DNA of 14,098 nt from Candidatus Sifarchaeum subterraneum (GTDB lineage Archaea > Asgardarchaeota > Sifarchaeia > Sifarchaeales > Sifarchaeaceae), in assembly GCA_016292335.1 (NCBI GenBank), contig JAECRX010000290.1, positions 1-14,098 of the forward strand. The letters are read 5' to 3'. Below the pieces are notes generated by a model that was not told the origin of the DNA, did not search any database, and was given only the letters and a program-made list of their open reading frames with translations. Below, piece by piece: positions 7,421 to 14,098 of the stretch (positions are counted from its first letter, which is position 1; every line of letters begins with the position of its first letter). The position numbers and the translations under genes were made by a program.

Positions 7421-9334
7421 ATGTCAACGATAGATTACGAAAAAATCGGATTTAAAGCGGGAATTGAAATTCATCAAGAGTTAGAAACTTCCAGAAAGCT
7501 CTTCTGTCTGTGCTCTCCGGAATTAACTACGGATAAAGCAGATTTTTTAATTACAAGATATTTCAGACCCGTCCTTGGAGAGTTAGGAGAGTACGACAGA
7601 CAGATGATAGTTGAATTTGACAAAGATTTAACAGTTATTTATGAAGGATATAATAGGATTAATTGTAGTTATGAAATCGATGAGACACCGCCATTCGAAC
7701 CAGATTTTGAATCAATCGATATATGTCTTGAATTGGCACTTCTCCTTAATGCTCATATTGTTGACGAATTGCATGTTTGTCGTAAAAATTACCTTGATGG
7801 AAGCGTTCCTTGTGGTTTTCAAAGAACGATTTATGTAGGCACAGATGGATATGTACCTTTACCTAGTGGCAAAAAAATTGGTATAACCACAATTTGCTGT
7901 GAAGAAGATGCTGCACGAAAAATAAAACAGGAAGGAAGAAAGGTCTTCTACAGACTTGACAGACTTGGAATTCCTCTTGTTGAGATAGTAACTGATCCAG
8001 ATTGTTCGAATCCGGATGAAGTCTTCGAGACTGCACTTAGACTGGGACTTCTTCTTAGATCCAGCAAAGTAAAAAGAGGGATAGGAACAATCAGACAAGA
8101 TCTAAACGTTTCCATAAAAGGGGGCGCAAGAGTTGAACTCAAGGGAGTACAGAAACTAGATTGGTTAACAAAACTGGTCGAAAACGAAGTAAAACGGCAG
8201 ATAGCCCTGTTAGAAATAACAAATGAGTTAAAATCGAGAAATATCACTGAAGAAATGTTTAAATACGATTTCAAAAATGCAAATAATATTTTCAAAGATA
8301 CTGAAAGCAAATTTGTTAAAGGAAAATTAAAGAAAGAAAAAGTTTTGCTCGCAGTGAAATTACCAGGGATGTCAGGTCTATTAGGGAAGGAAATTCAACC
8401 CGGAAAAAGATTTGGAACTGAACTCGCTGAAAGAGTAACTATACAAACGGGTGTCAAAGGACTAATACATTCGGATGAAAATATGGAGCAATATGGCATA
8501 AGTGATAAAGAAACTCAGACCCTTGGAAAGTTACTCGAATTAGAAAAAAATGACGCTTTTGTTTTTGTCATCGCTGATGAGGATAAAGGATCTCATGCCC
8601 TTAGAGTAGTAGTCGATAGAACAAAACAATGTCTTGAGGGAGTACCACCGGAAACTAGAGCCGCTTTAGAAAACGGTAATTCCATGTTTACAAGAGAATT
8701 GGGAGGAGAAGCGCGTCTTTACCCAGACACAGATACGCCTCCAATTATTATTGGAGACAGGTTAGATAAAATTAAAAAAACTCTACCAAAGGAGCCATGG
8801 GTTCTTGAAAAAGAAATGGCAGAAAAATACGACATTGAAAAAAGTTTGGCTCGCAAAATAATCCTTTCAGGAAGGGTTCCCCTCTTTGAAAAAATTACTG
8901 GCATTGGGGTATCACCTGTTCTTGTTGCCACCACTCTAACACAAACACTGGTAGCATTGAGAAGAGAAGGTTTACCTGTCGAAAATATTGCTGAAGAACA
9001 TTTGATAAGTATTTTCAAAGCGCTTTCAAAGAAAAAAATTGCAAAAGAAGCTATTGATGAGATACTCAGATTGTTCGCAGAAGACCCATCACTTACATTA
9101 GAAAAAACTCTCGAACAACTTTCATTAGAAACAATGTCATTAGAAGACTTACAAAAACTTATTGCTGAAGTGATTGAAAAAAACTACGATCTTGTAAAAA
9201 GTAAAGGAGACAGAGCTTTCGGCCCAATTATGGGCATAGTGATGAAGGAAGCAAGAGGGAAAATAGACGGGAAAATTATTTCCGAAAAAGTAAGAGAAGA
9301 GTTGAAAAGAATACTTGAAGCAAAAGTCAATTAA
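7421..9334 (+). CDS. gatE: Glu-tRNA(Gln) amidotransferase subunit E
   Basis: GatE is the partner of GatD: it binds and phosphorylates Glu-tRNA(Gln) and receives the ammonia that GatD releases. The protein has 637 residues, normal for the family. The GatB-type cradle domain opens with GFKAGIEIHQELETSRKLFC and continues with YEIDETPPFEP, RKNYLDGSVPCGFQRT and LGIPLVEIVTDPD. Residues about 290-420 are the AspRS-like (GAD) insertion that separates GatE from bacterial GatB (LPGMSGLL, GTELAERV, IADEDKGSHALRVVVDR). The C-terminus is a helical plus YqeY-like tail that contacts tRNA (KSKGDRAFGPIMGIVMKEA, 593-611). A GTG at 7412 is in frame but lies within the GGTGA ribosome site, so ATG 7421 is preferred. 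The gene is 165 bases after gatD and convergent with the ABC transporter operon. Cytoplasmic. Confidence 0.97.
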   Translation: MSTIDYEKIGFKAGIEIHQELETSRKLFCLCSPELTTDKADFLITRYFRPVLGELGEYDRQMIVEFDKDLTVIYEGYNRINCSYEIDETPPFEPDFESIDICLELALLLNAHIVDELHVCRKNYLDGSVPCGFQRTIYVGTDGYVPLPSGKKIGITTICCEEDAARKIKQEGRKVFYRLDRLGIPLVEIVTDPDCSNPDEVFETALRLGLLLRSSKVKRGIGTIRQDLNVSIKGGARVELKGVQKLDWLTKLVENEVKRQIALLEITNELKSRNITEEMFKYDFKNANNIFKDTESKFVKGKLKKEKVLLAVKLPGMSGLLGKEIQPGKRFGTELAERVTIQTGVKGLIHSDENMEQYGISDKETQTLGKLLELEKNDAFVFVIADEDKGSHALRVVVDRTKQCLEGVPPETRAALENGNSMFTRELGGEARLYPDTDTPPIIIGDRLDKIKKTLPKEPWVLEKEMAEKYDIEKSLARKIILSGRVPLFEKITGIGVSPVLVATTLTQTLVALRREGLPVENIAEEHLISIFKALSKKKIAKEAIDEILRLFAEDPSLTLEKTLEQLSLETMSLEDLQKLIAEVIEKNYDLVKSKGDRAFGPIMGIVMKEARGKIDGKIISEKVREELKRILEAKVN

Positions 9335-9425
9335 TTAGAGGTTGCCAAAGGGGTTCTTGTGGCCTTCAACATCATTTTTATGCCTTTAAAGTCACATTTT
9401 GAGTAAAGATTGCTTTTGGAGTTTT

Positions 9426-9459
9426 CACAAACAAAGGAAAAAATTTTTCCCTTTTTGTG
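9426..9459. terminator. T-rich near-palindrome, probable bidirectional terminator
   Basis: The segment from cacaaacaaagg through aaaaaattttt to ccctttttgtg is an imperfect palindrome, with only small offsets between the arms. It gives T-runs on both strands and lies between the convergent ends of gatE (9334) and the ABC ATPase (9462). T-runs are the main termination signal in archaea, so it can serve both genes. Confidence 0.5.
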
Positions 9460-9461
9460 CT

Positions 9462-10175
9462 TTATTCTTCTTCTTTCTTCGACTTAGAAACCTTACCAAA
9501 ATCTTTTGTGATTCTGCCGTCAACCATTTCAACAAATCTGTCTGCATATTTTTTCCATAATGGATTATGCGTTACAACCACTACTGTGGTTCTACTTTCC
9601 TGATTTAGCTTTTTCAAAAGTTGGAAAAATTCCTCACCTGATTCTGTATCGAGATTACCTGTAGGTTCATCACAAAATATGACTTTTGGCGAATTAACCA
9701 GTGCTCTGGCTATTGCTACTCGTTGTTGTTCCCCTCCAGACAGTTGGAACGGTCTATGGTCCTTGCGATCGATCAAATCAACAGCTCTTAGTACTGCTAT
9801 AGCTTTTTCCTCTTGGACTTTGGGTTTTAGTCGGGTAGGCCATAGCGGAGATTCAACATTCTCAATAACTGTCATATCGCGAATTAGATTAAAATCTTGA
9901 AAGATAAAGCCAATTTTCTCTCGCCGAATTTCAGGAAAGTCTTTTTCAGTGATTTGTGCAGTGTTCATGCCGTCAAAAATAACGCGCCCAGTTGTTGGTT
10001 GATCCAGGCCAGAGAGAACGTTTAAGAGAGTTGTTTTTCCACATCCACTTGGTCCAGCTATTAAAGTAATTTTGCCTGCTTTTATCCCCATCGTAATGTC
10101 TCTTAATGCCCTGACAATCTCCCTTCCTCTTTTGTATTCCTTACTTATATTATCTACAATAATTAGATCCTCTAT
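9462..10175 (-). CDS. ABC transporter ATPase, LolD/MacB type, with apparent AUA start
   Basis: This ATP-binding subunit would power the permease encoded just upstream. With the start chosen here it has 237 residues, normal for the family. Seen in order: A-loop region SKEYKRGREIVRAL (Tyr14), Walker A GPSGCGKTT (about 41-49), Q-loop FIFQDFNL, signature LSGGEQQRVAIARAL, Walker B VIFCDEPTGNLD, and H-loop VVVTHN. The first ATG in frame is at 10091, but starting there would remove the first strand and the A-loop tyrosine that stacks on ATP. The frame stays open and family-like back to the permease stop codon, with no ATG, GTG or TTG. A GGAGGA site (10182-10187) overlaps that stop, and 6 bases after it comes ATA (10173-10175). 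I take this ATA as the start; a sequence error of ATG is the alternative. It is translationally coupled to the permease. Confidence 0.9.
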   Translation of the reverse strand: MEDLIIVDNISKEYKRGREIVRALRDITMGIKAGKITLIAGPSGCGKTTLLNVLSGLDQPTTGRVIFDGMNTAQITEKDFPEIRREKIGFIFQDFNLIRDMTVIENVESPLWPTRLKPKVQEEKAIAVLRAVDLIDRKDHRPFQLSGGEQQRVAIARALVNSPKVIFCDEPTGNLDTESGEEFFQLLKKLNQESRTTVVVVTHNPLWKKYADRFVEMVDGRITKDFGKVSKSKKEEE

Positions 10176-10181
10176 CTTGAT

Positions 10182-10187
10182 TCCTCC
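10182..10187 (-). promoter_or_regulatory. Shine-Dalgarno site of the ABC ATPase, overlapping the permease stop
   Basis: On the minus strand the permease stop TAG runs straight into GGAGGA (TAGGAGGA). The spacer atcaag then leads to ATA. The spacing of 6 matches that of the permease's own ribosome site, so this site decides the ATPase start and implies coupled translation. Confidence 0.65.
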
Positions 10188-10738
10188 TACTTTGCTTTTA
10201 ATGCGACAATTGGTCTGACTTTTAATATACGATAATTCGCCACTAATACACCCGGTATTTGACAGAAAACAATTATGATAAGTGTTAGAAGTAATGCATC
10301 TCCCCCAAAGATCAATGATGATACATTGACATAGGGAACATATTGATTTATACCGAGTATATGAATATCCAATTCAAGGAGCAAAAGGTATCCTACGGTT
10401 GAAACAAATAATATTTCACCAATAATCAGCGTGCGAACGTGAGTATTTCCCCAGCCAATGCACTTCAGTGTAGCTATTTCCATCTTTCGAAAGAAAGAAA
10501 GTAAGAAGCCGTAAAGCATTGCAATTATAATTGCAGCAATAACCGTAATGATTAATCGAATAGAAGTAGGATCCTGAAGGGAATAGAAACTCGGACTTGC
10601 CATGTCAGCAAAGGTCACGTTACGTAAAGGGACTGCAATTAGCCACGCAAGTGCCGAATAAACAACAACAAAAGATATGAAACGATACTTGGATCTTATT
10701 GAAAGAAACATGCCTTTTCGAAAGATTCTAAAAGACAA
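10187..10738 (-). CDS. Minimal FtsX-like ABC permease
   Basis: This is a 183-residue membrane subunit of the FtsX/MacB/LolC type, and the partner of the downstream ATPase. Four membrane helices are visible: about 20-38, 60-83, 106-125 and 146-170. Between helices 2 and 3 is the characteristic cytoplasmic stretch FRKMEIATLKCIGWGNTHVRTLIIGE (83-108, split here by function: coupling helix with the Gly-rich turn, then the Glu at the start of helix 3). The C-terminus YRILKVRPIVALKAK is also typical. The loop between helices 1 and 2 is only about 20 residues, where MacB relatives have a domain of some 200. The start is TTG (10736-10738), supported by a perfect GGAGGT site 6 bases upstream. It probably dimerises in the membrane. 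Substrate is unknown and no binding protein lies nearby. It is the first gene of a two-gene operon. Confidence 0.85.
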   Translation of the reverse strand: MSFRIFRKGMFLSIRSKYRFISFVVVYSALAWLIAVPLRNVTFADMASPSFYSLQDPTSIRLIITVIAAIIIAMLYGFLLSFFRKMEIATLKCIGWGNTHVRTLIIGEILFVSTVGYLLLLELDIHILGINQYVPYVNVSSLIFGGDALLLTLIIIVFCQIPGVLVANYRILKVRPIVALKAK

Positions 10739-10744
10739 GATAGT

Positions 10745-10750
10745 ACCTCC
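10745..10750 (-). promoter_or_regulatory. Shine-Dalgarno site of the permease, supporting a TTG start
   Basis: GGAGGT lies 6 bases before TTG (10736-10738). The first ATG in the frame is nine codons further on and has no such site, so TTG is the start. A short hairpin (tggtt/aacca, 10759-10772) lies just upstream in the leader. Confidence 0.7.
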
Positions 10751-10934
10751 ATCAGGGATGGTTGTATAACCATAACTTCTTCATTCTTAAAAAAATTTTT
10801 GACTAATTCAACTAAAAAAAATTCAAGATCTCTAGAAAGTATTTTGTTTTAAATATCAACTCTATAAACCAATTTTCTGAAAAGAAAAATGCTTTTAATT
10901 CACAAAACCACTTTACCATAGATCAGATGCATCG

Positions 10935-12587
10935 ATGCTGAAAACAATGTTTGAACAAAACAATCTTGCAGTCATAGAGAAAGCGTGCAGGGAAATCATC
11001 AATGAATTGATACTTGAGCCTAATATAGATAGAGTCAAGGTTAATTCAATTAAAGCTGATATTTGCCGCACTTTTGCATTAAATAGAGTTCCAAGTAATG
11101 CAGAAATACTAAGTTATGTTCTGCCAGAGGAAAGAGATACACTTCTTCCAATCCTTAAAAAAAGACCAACTAGAACTAGCTCAGGAATAGCCATTGTTGC
11201 AGTAATGGCAAAACCATTTCGATGTCCGCATGTAAAAGAAGGTGGGCCATGTCTGTATTGCCCTGGGGGTCCAGAATCGATATTTGGTGATGTCCCACAA
11301 AGCTATACAGGTGATGAACCAGCAGCTATGAGAGCAATCCAGAACAATTTTGATCCATACAAGCAAGTTAAGAACAGACTGGGGCAATTACAAGCTATTG
11401 GGCATCCCTGTGATAAAATCCACCTTATAATAATGGGAGGTACCTTTCCTGCAGTTCCATTCAACTACCAAAAATGGTTTGTCCATCAGTGTCTTAATGC
11501 AATAGCAAATGTTAGAACACACACTTTTGAAGAGGCAAAACATGCCGCAGAACGCTCCGCATTAAAAAACACGGGTATTACCGTTGAAACTCGGCCTGAC
11601 TACAGTGGAAGAGAACATGTAGATAGAATGTTAGAATTAGGTGTTACATGCGTTGAACTAGGAGTTCAAACAATCTATGACGAAATTTTCGAGATAGTAA
11701 GACGTGGGCATAAGGTTGCACATGTAATAGATGCGACAAAGACCTTAAAAGATGCAGGACTTAAAGTCACTATGCATTTAATGCCCGGTTTGCCAGGGTC
11801 TAGTCCTGAAAAAGATCTTGATACGTTTCGAGCAATTTTTAATGATCCACAATTTCGTCCAGACGCATTAAAAATATATCCTTGTTTAGTGCTAAAGGGC
11901 ACAGGCCTATACCAAATGTGGAAACGTGGAAAATACAGACCATATCCAACTGAAGATGTTATTGAACTTTTGACAAAAATGAAAAAAATAATTCCTGAAT
12001 GGATCAGAATTCAAAGAATCCAAAGAGATATCCCTGCAAATTTAATTGTTGATGGAGTTAAAAAGGGAAACCTCCGAGAGTTGGTTCAGAAAAAAATTGA
12101 GGAAATAGGATATAACTGTAAATGTATTCGGTGCAGGGAAGCGGGTCATGTAAAACAAAAGTTTGGCATAGATCCTGATCTTGAGAATATTAAATTTTGT
12201 ATTAACCAATATCACGCATCGGATGGCACAGAATTATTTCTTTCCTACAGAGATGTGAAAAAAGATATCTTAATCGGATTCTTAAGATTGAGAATTCCTT
12301 CTGAAAAGGCACATCGACCAGAGATAAATAATTTTTCAACTGCAATCGTGAGAGAATTACATGTTTATGGGCCGCTTGTGAAAGTTAATGCTAAACCTAA
12401 AATAGGAGAATGGCAACACAAAGGTTACGGTAAAAGATTAATGAAGAAAGCAGAACAGATAGCCATGGAGCAATTTAACTGTAATAAAGTAGTAGTCATA
12501 AGCGGAATAGGCGTAAAAGAATATTACTTCAAACTTGGTTATAAACGAGATGGGCCATATGTATCGAAAAAATTGAACGATATATGA
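10935..12587 (+). CDS. elp3: Elp3 tRNA uridine(34) acetyltransferase
   Basis: Elp3 uses a radical SAM centre and acetyl-CoA to build cm5U-type modifications at wobble uridine 34 of tRNA. In archaea it works without the other Elongator subunits. The protein has 550 residues, full length for the family. The radical SAM cluster motif is CPHVKEGGPCLYCPGG, with Cys97, Cys106 and Cys109. QSYTGDEPAAMRAI, IMGGTFPA, VETRPDY, ELGVQTIYDE and HLMPGLPGSSPEKD follow in order. A zinc-type CKCIRCRE group lies at Cys395, Cys397 and Cys400. The C-terminal GNAT domain contains VRELHVYG, QHKGYGKRLM (acetyl-CoA site, about 494-503) and GVKEYYFKLGYKRDGPYV. No strong ribosome site is visible before the ATG at 10935, and M5 is a possible alternative start. 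It is divergent from the ABC operon and is followed by a transposase remnant. Cytoplasmic. Confidence 0.96.
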   Translation: MLKTMFEQNNLAVIEKACREIINELILEPNIDRVKVNSIKADICRTFALNRVPSNAEILSYVLPEERDTLLPILKKRPTRTSSGIAIVAVMAKPFRCPHVKEGGPCLYCPGGPESIFGDVPQSYTGDEPAAMRAIQNNFDPYKQVKNRLGQLQAIGHPCDKIHLIIMGGTFPAVPFNYQKWFVHQCLNAIANVRTHTFEEAKHAAERSALKNTGITVETRPDYSGREHVDRMLELGVTCVELGVQTIYDEIFEIVRRGHKVAHVIDATKTLKDAGLKVTMHLMPGLPGSSPEKDLDTFRAIFNDPQFRPDALKIYPCLVLKGTGLYQMWKRGKYRPYPTEDVIELLTKMKKIIPEWIRIQRIQRDIPANLIVDGVKKGNLRELVQKKIEEIGYNCKCIRCREAGHVKQKFGIDPDLENIKFCINQYHASDGTELFLSYRDVKKDILIGFLRLRIPSEKAHRPEINNFSTAIVRELHVYGPLVKVNAKPKIGEWQHKGYGKRLMKKAEQIAMEQFNCNKVVVISGIGVKEYYFKLGYKRDGPYVSKKLNDI

Positions 12588-13088
12588 CTAAATTCCCATA
12601 AACTAAACGGAGAAATAACGGGGTGATGGTCCGCTCTTTGGTCATCGATTGGTTAAAAATAGAATCCAGAAGATGATTAAGAATCCTCAACCTTTAGGGG
12701 AGGGAGTTAAAACGGTTTTCGCTAACTTTATATAGTCTAATAAAATGCTTTATCATTTGGGACAATGCAACAGCACATCATTCCTTTGCTGTAGTTAAGG
12801 GGATAGATCAGAAAAATAAAGATGTGGAGAAGCCCACATTGGGCTGAAATGTTTATCCACATACACTCTTTGGGTTAAATATCATTGAACCAATAGCTGG
12901 ATGGGTAAAACCTGCAGACATGTGGAATAGTGATTTTCAAGCTGTTCAAGAAGTCGAGGAGGCTATGGATGCAACCTTAAAATCAAGGAACAAAAAGTAC
13001 GGCCGAAAGTGCGCACATCTGCACCTTTCCAATGTGAACACGTTATCCCATGAAGAGGGATTACTTATTTAATGAATGAAGCAGTAAA
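12588..13088. other. Gap between elp3 and the membrane-protein gene
   Basis: These 501 bases contain no intact gene. Most of the stretch (12673-13072) is a decayed transposase, described separately. The first 85 bases after elp3 show nothing I can name, apart from a 16-codon frame at 12623 that could also be transposase debris. Confidence 0.6.
12673..13072 (+). pseudogene. Decayed IS630-like DDE transposase, C-terminal part
   Basis: Translation gives broken pieces of a DDE transposase. A first piece, starting at 12673, reads QPLGEGVKTVFANFI before a stop at 12733. A second, in another frame, reads CFIIWDNATAHHSF (12746-12787), the typical catalytic Asp motif of IS630/Tc1-type enzymes. It is cut by TGA at 12845 and then continues in the same frame with YPHTLFGLNIIEPIAGWVKP, where Glu (12887) sits at the place of the final catalytic Glu (family form: PxYSPxLNxIExxWxxLK). 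WNSDFQAVQEVEEAMDATL follows, and the frame ends at TAA 13070-13072. The Asp-to-Glu spacing is 42 codons, longer than the 34-35 usual in IS630, which suggests small insertions. No terminal inverted repeats or target duplication are visible, and the N-terminal half is missing. Non-functional. Confidence 0.65.
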
Positions 13089-13679
13089 CTATACAAACAC
13101 TAAAGCTGCACCAATTATCACCAGGATTATAACGATTATGAAAAGCCGTATTATTTTTGTCTTCCGTTGCCCTCTGTAATACTCCTCTATATATTCAGGG
13201 CTATCTACTTGCATTCTAGTACCATATTCAACAAGTGGCATTATGATTATTGCTAGGATTGTGTATAACAAAGCCGCAAGAAACTGTCCTAGAACAAATT
13301 TCACTACTTCGTAGTAAAATCCTGTTCCTGATCCAAGAATAGCTATTGCCATCAATCCTCCGGATCCTTGACCATATGTAAGGATCAACCAAGCTTCAAG
13401 AGGGAGTTGAATTGCGAATGCCAAGATGAACGCAGTTAGGACGTTAAATATATACGCAAACCAGCTTGCTCCAACAACAGCTTTTCCAGCATCAAATACT
13501 TGTTTTCCCAAGTCAAAAATGCCACCGAATATACCGGCCTCTCTTTTGTATTCGACTTTTTGGCCTCTGAGTGTTCTAAATCCTGCTAAATATGAAGAGA
13601 TACTAGCTCCAATAAGTATAAAGATAGCTTTTAATGGTGCTAACAAAATCTGAATGTAGAAACTTATGGGTATGGCCAT
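13089..13679 (-). CDS. Multi-pass membrane protein of unknown family
   Basis: I do not recognise this 196-residue protein. Hydrophobic segments lie at about residues 6-28, 74-100, 105-122, 124-150 and 178-196, so it should be an integral membrane protein with four or five helices; the last ends at the C-terminus. A polar stretch at 32-72 (RTLRGQKVEYKREAGIFGG and onward) and a charged one at 152-176 (VDSPEYIEEYYRGQRKTK) are the likely soluble loops. The arrangement resembles Yip1-type membrane proteins in general outline, but I see no motif to confirm it. An ATG five codons upstream (13694) is in frame, yet the GGAGAG at 13687-13692 lies 7 bases before ATG 13679, so the shorter form is preferred. 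It stands alone, 267 bases or more after the eS30 gene on the same strand. Confidence 0.75.
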   Translation of the reverse strand: MAIPISFYIQILLAPLKAIFILIGASISSYLAGFRTLRGQKVEYKREAGIFGGIFDLGKQVFDAGKAVVGASWFAYIFNVLTAFILAFAIQLPLEAWLILTYGQGSGGLMAIAILGSGTGFYYEVVKFVLGQFLAALLYTILAIIIMPLVEYGTRMQVDSPEYIEEYYRGQRKTKIIRLFIIVIILVIIGAALVFV

Positions 13680-13686
13680 TTGGTTT

Positions 13687-13692
13687 CTCTCC
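13687..13692 (-). promoter_or_regulatory. Shine-Dalgarno site deciding the membrane-protein start
   Basis: GGAGAG is 7 bases before ATG 13679. It overlaps the upstream in-frame ATG (13692-13694), which has no ribosome site of its own. Confidence 0.5.
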
Positions 13693-13780
13693 ATTGATTG
13701 GTATGTTTTGCTCAGAAAAGAAATTTTATTCCTAATCCAATTGATTGATTATATTTTCTTACCTTAGCCATTCACTTGGA

Positions 13781-13800
13781 CCAATTTAAATATAATTTGG
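13781..13800 (-). promoter_or_regulatory. AT-rich near-palindrome, possible promoter of the membrane-protein gene
   Basis: The segment ccaattta-aata-taatttgg pairs 7 of 8 positions between its arms and contains a TATA-like core. It is about 100 bases before the start. A second TATA-like box (13748-13757 region, gaaaatataa on the minus strand) is closer. Which one is used cannot be told. Confidence 0.25.
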
Positions 13801-13801
13801 T

Positions 13802-13813
13802 AAAAAAAAAAAA
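13802..13813 (-). terminator. T12 tract downstream of the eS30 gene
   Basis: Twelve A on the plus strand give twelve T on the minus strand, about 150 bases after the eS30 stop codon. Shorter T-runs lie between. Such a tract is a strong archaeal termination signal and would separate eS30 from the membrane-protein gene. Confidence 0.5.
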
Positions 13814-13961
13814 GTGGTTTCAAAAGAGGGAAAAAGGACTAATTTGTGCTCCTTTTTTACGGAGAATGAAGATAACTTAGAAGCATTTTAAAGTGAGAGA
13901 GGAGCTTTGAAGAGGTAGGAAATTAAATTTAAAAATAGAGGATGATTAAAAGTCGTCTTTC

Positions 13962-14098
13962 TTATGCTTGACCTACAGCTCTTCCCAATTGATATCGTTT
14001 TATATAGTTTTTCTTATTTCTGACTCGAGGAATCAAAGATTTTCGGATCCTCTTTTCGACTTTTGGGGTTTGTGCTCTTACTTTTCCAGCTTTGGTCA
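13962..14098 (-). CDS. rps30e: Small ribosomal subunit protein eS30, partial (C-terminal part)
   Basis: eS30 is a small basic protein of the 30S subunit. The minus strand encodes TKAGKVRAQTPKVEKRIRK, then SLIPRVRNKKNYIKRYQLG and RAVGQA, before the TAA stop at 13962-13964. The TKAGKVRxQTPKV block is the hallmark of eS30 (LARAGKVRGQTPKV in the eukaryotic FAU product), and PRVRNKK with the LGRxVGQ end matches archaeal versions. Forty-four residues are visible; the window cuts the gene in the codon before the first Thr, which ends in TG and is probably Leu. The family is about 50-60 residues in archaea, so only a short N-terminal part should be missing. eS30 is known from TACK and Asgard archaea and from eukaryotes, which helps place the organism. 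Confidence 0.92.
   Translation of the reverse strand, partial: TKAGKVRAQTPKVEKRIRKSLIPRVRNKKNYIKRYQLGRAVGQA

Noticed and set aside
12831..12845. Hairpin agccca-cat-tgggct
   Set aside because: It lies inside the decayed transposase and no T-run follows; likely chance or debris.
1..14098. tRNA, rRNA, CRISPR arrays, defence or secretion clusters
   Set aside because: Gaps were read on both strands; no cloverleaf with a T-arm motif, no regular repeats and no such gene families were seen.

Overview
The window reads as an archaeal chromosome segment, AT-rich, with archaeal Shine-Dalgarno sites (GGTG or GGAGG types). The clearest phylogenetic markers are the GatD/GatE pair (the archaea-only Glu-tRNA(Gln) amidotransferase), a stand-alone Elp3, an archaeal-type Thg1-like protein, and the end of an eS30 (S30e) ribosomal protein gene. 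eS30 points towards the Asgard/TACK side of archaea rather than most Euryarchaeota. That placement is inference; no single gene proves the lineage.

Layout from left to right. (1) 3-1205 (-): an unrecognised 400-residue protein with a very Trp/Tyr-rich centre. (2) A 355-base gap with a stem-loop followed by a T-run on the minus strand. (3) 1561-2502 (-): a winged-helix protein with an S-layer-like C-terminal part ending in a perfect EF-hand-type loop; a 16-bp palindrome lies just upstream. (4) 2835-4694 (+): GlmS. (5) A convergent gap with a promoter-like element that serves no visible gene. (6) 4900-5670 (-): Thg1-like protein, divergent from gatD. (7) 5873-7255 gatD and 7421-9334 gatE, both +, separated by 165 bases. 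(8) A T-rich bidirectional terminator at about 9426-9459. (9) 10738 to 9462 (-): a two-gene ABC transporter operon, a very small FtsX-like permease followed by its ATPase. The ATPase seems to start at a non-canonical AUA codon. (10) 10935-12587 (+): Elp3. (11) 12673-13072 (+): a decayed IS630-like DDE transposase. (12) 13089-13679 (-): an unrecognised multi-pass membrane protein. (13) 13962-14098 (-): the C-terminal part of eS30, cut by the window edge.

The theme that links the most genes is tRNA maturation and translation: GatDE makes Gln-tRNA(Gln), the Thg1-like protein repairs or extends tRNA 5' ends, Elp3 modifies wobble uridines, and eS30 is a ribosomal protein. GlmS supplies glucosamine-6-phosphate for UDP-GlcNAc and hence surface glycans; its divergent neighbour is an S-layer-like regulator, but a functional link is only a guess. 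No rRNA, tRNA, CRISPR array or intact mobile element is visible. In three genes (glmS, gatE and the membrane protein) the longest reading frame begins inside or upstream of a Shine-Dalgarno site that clearly serves a later ATG, so the shorter starts are given here.
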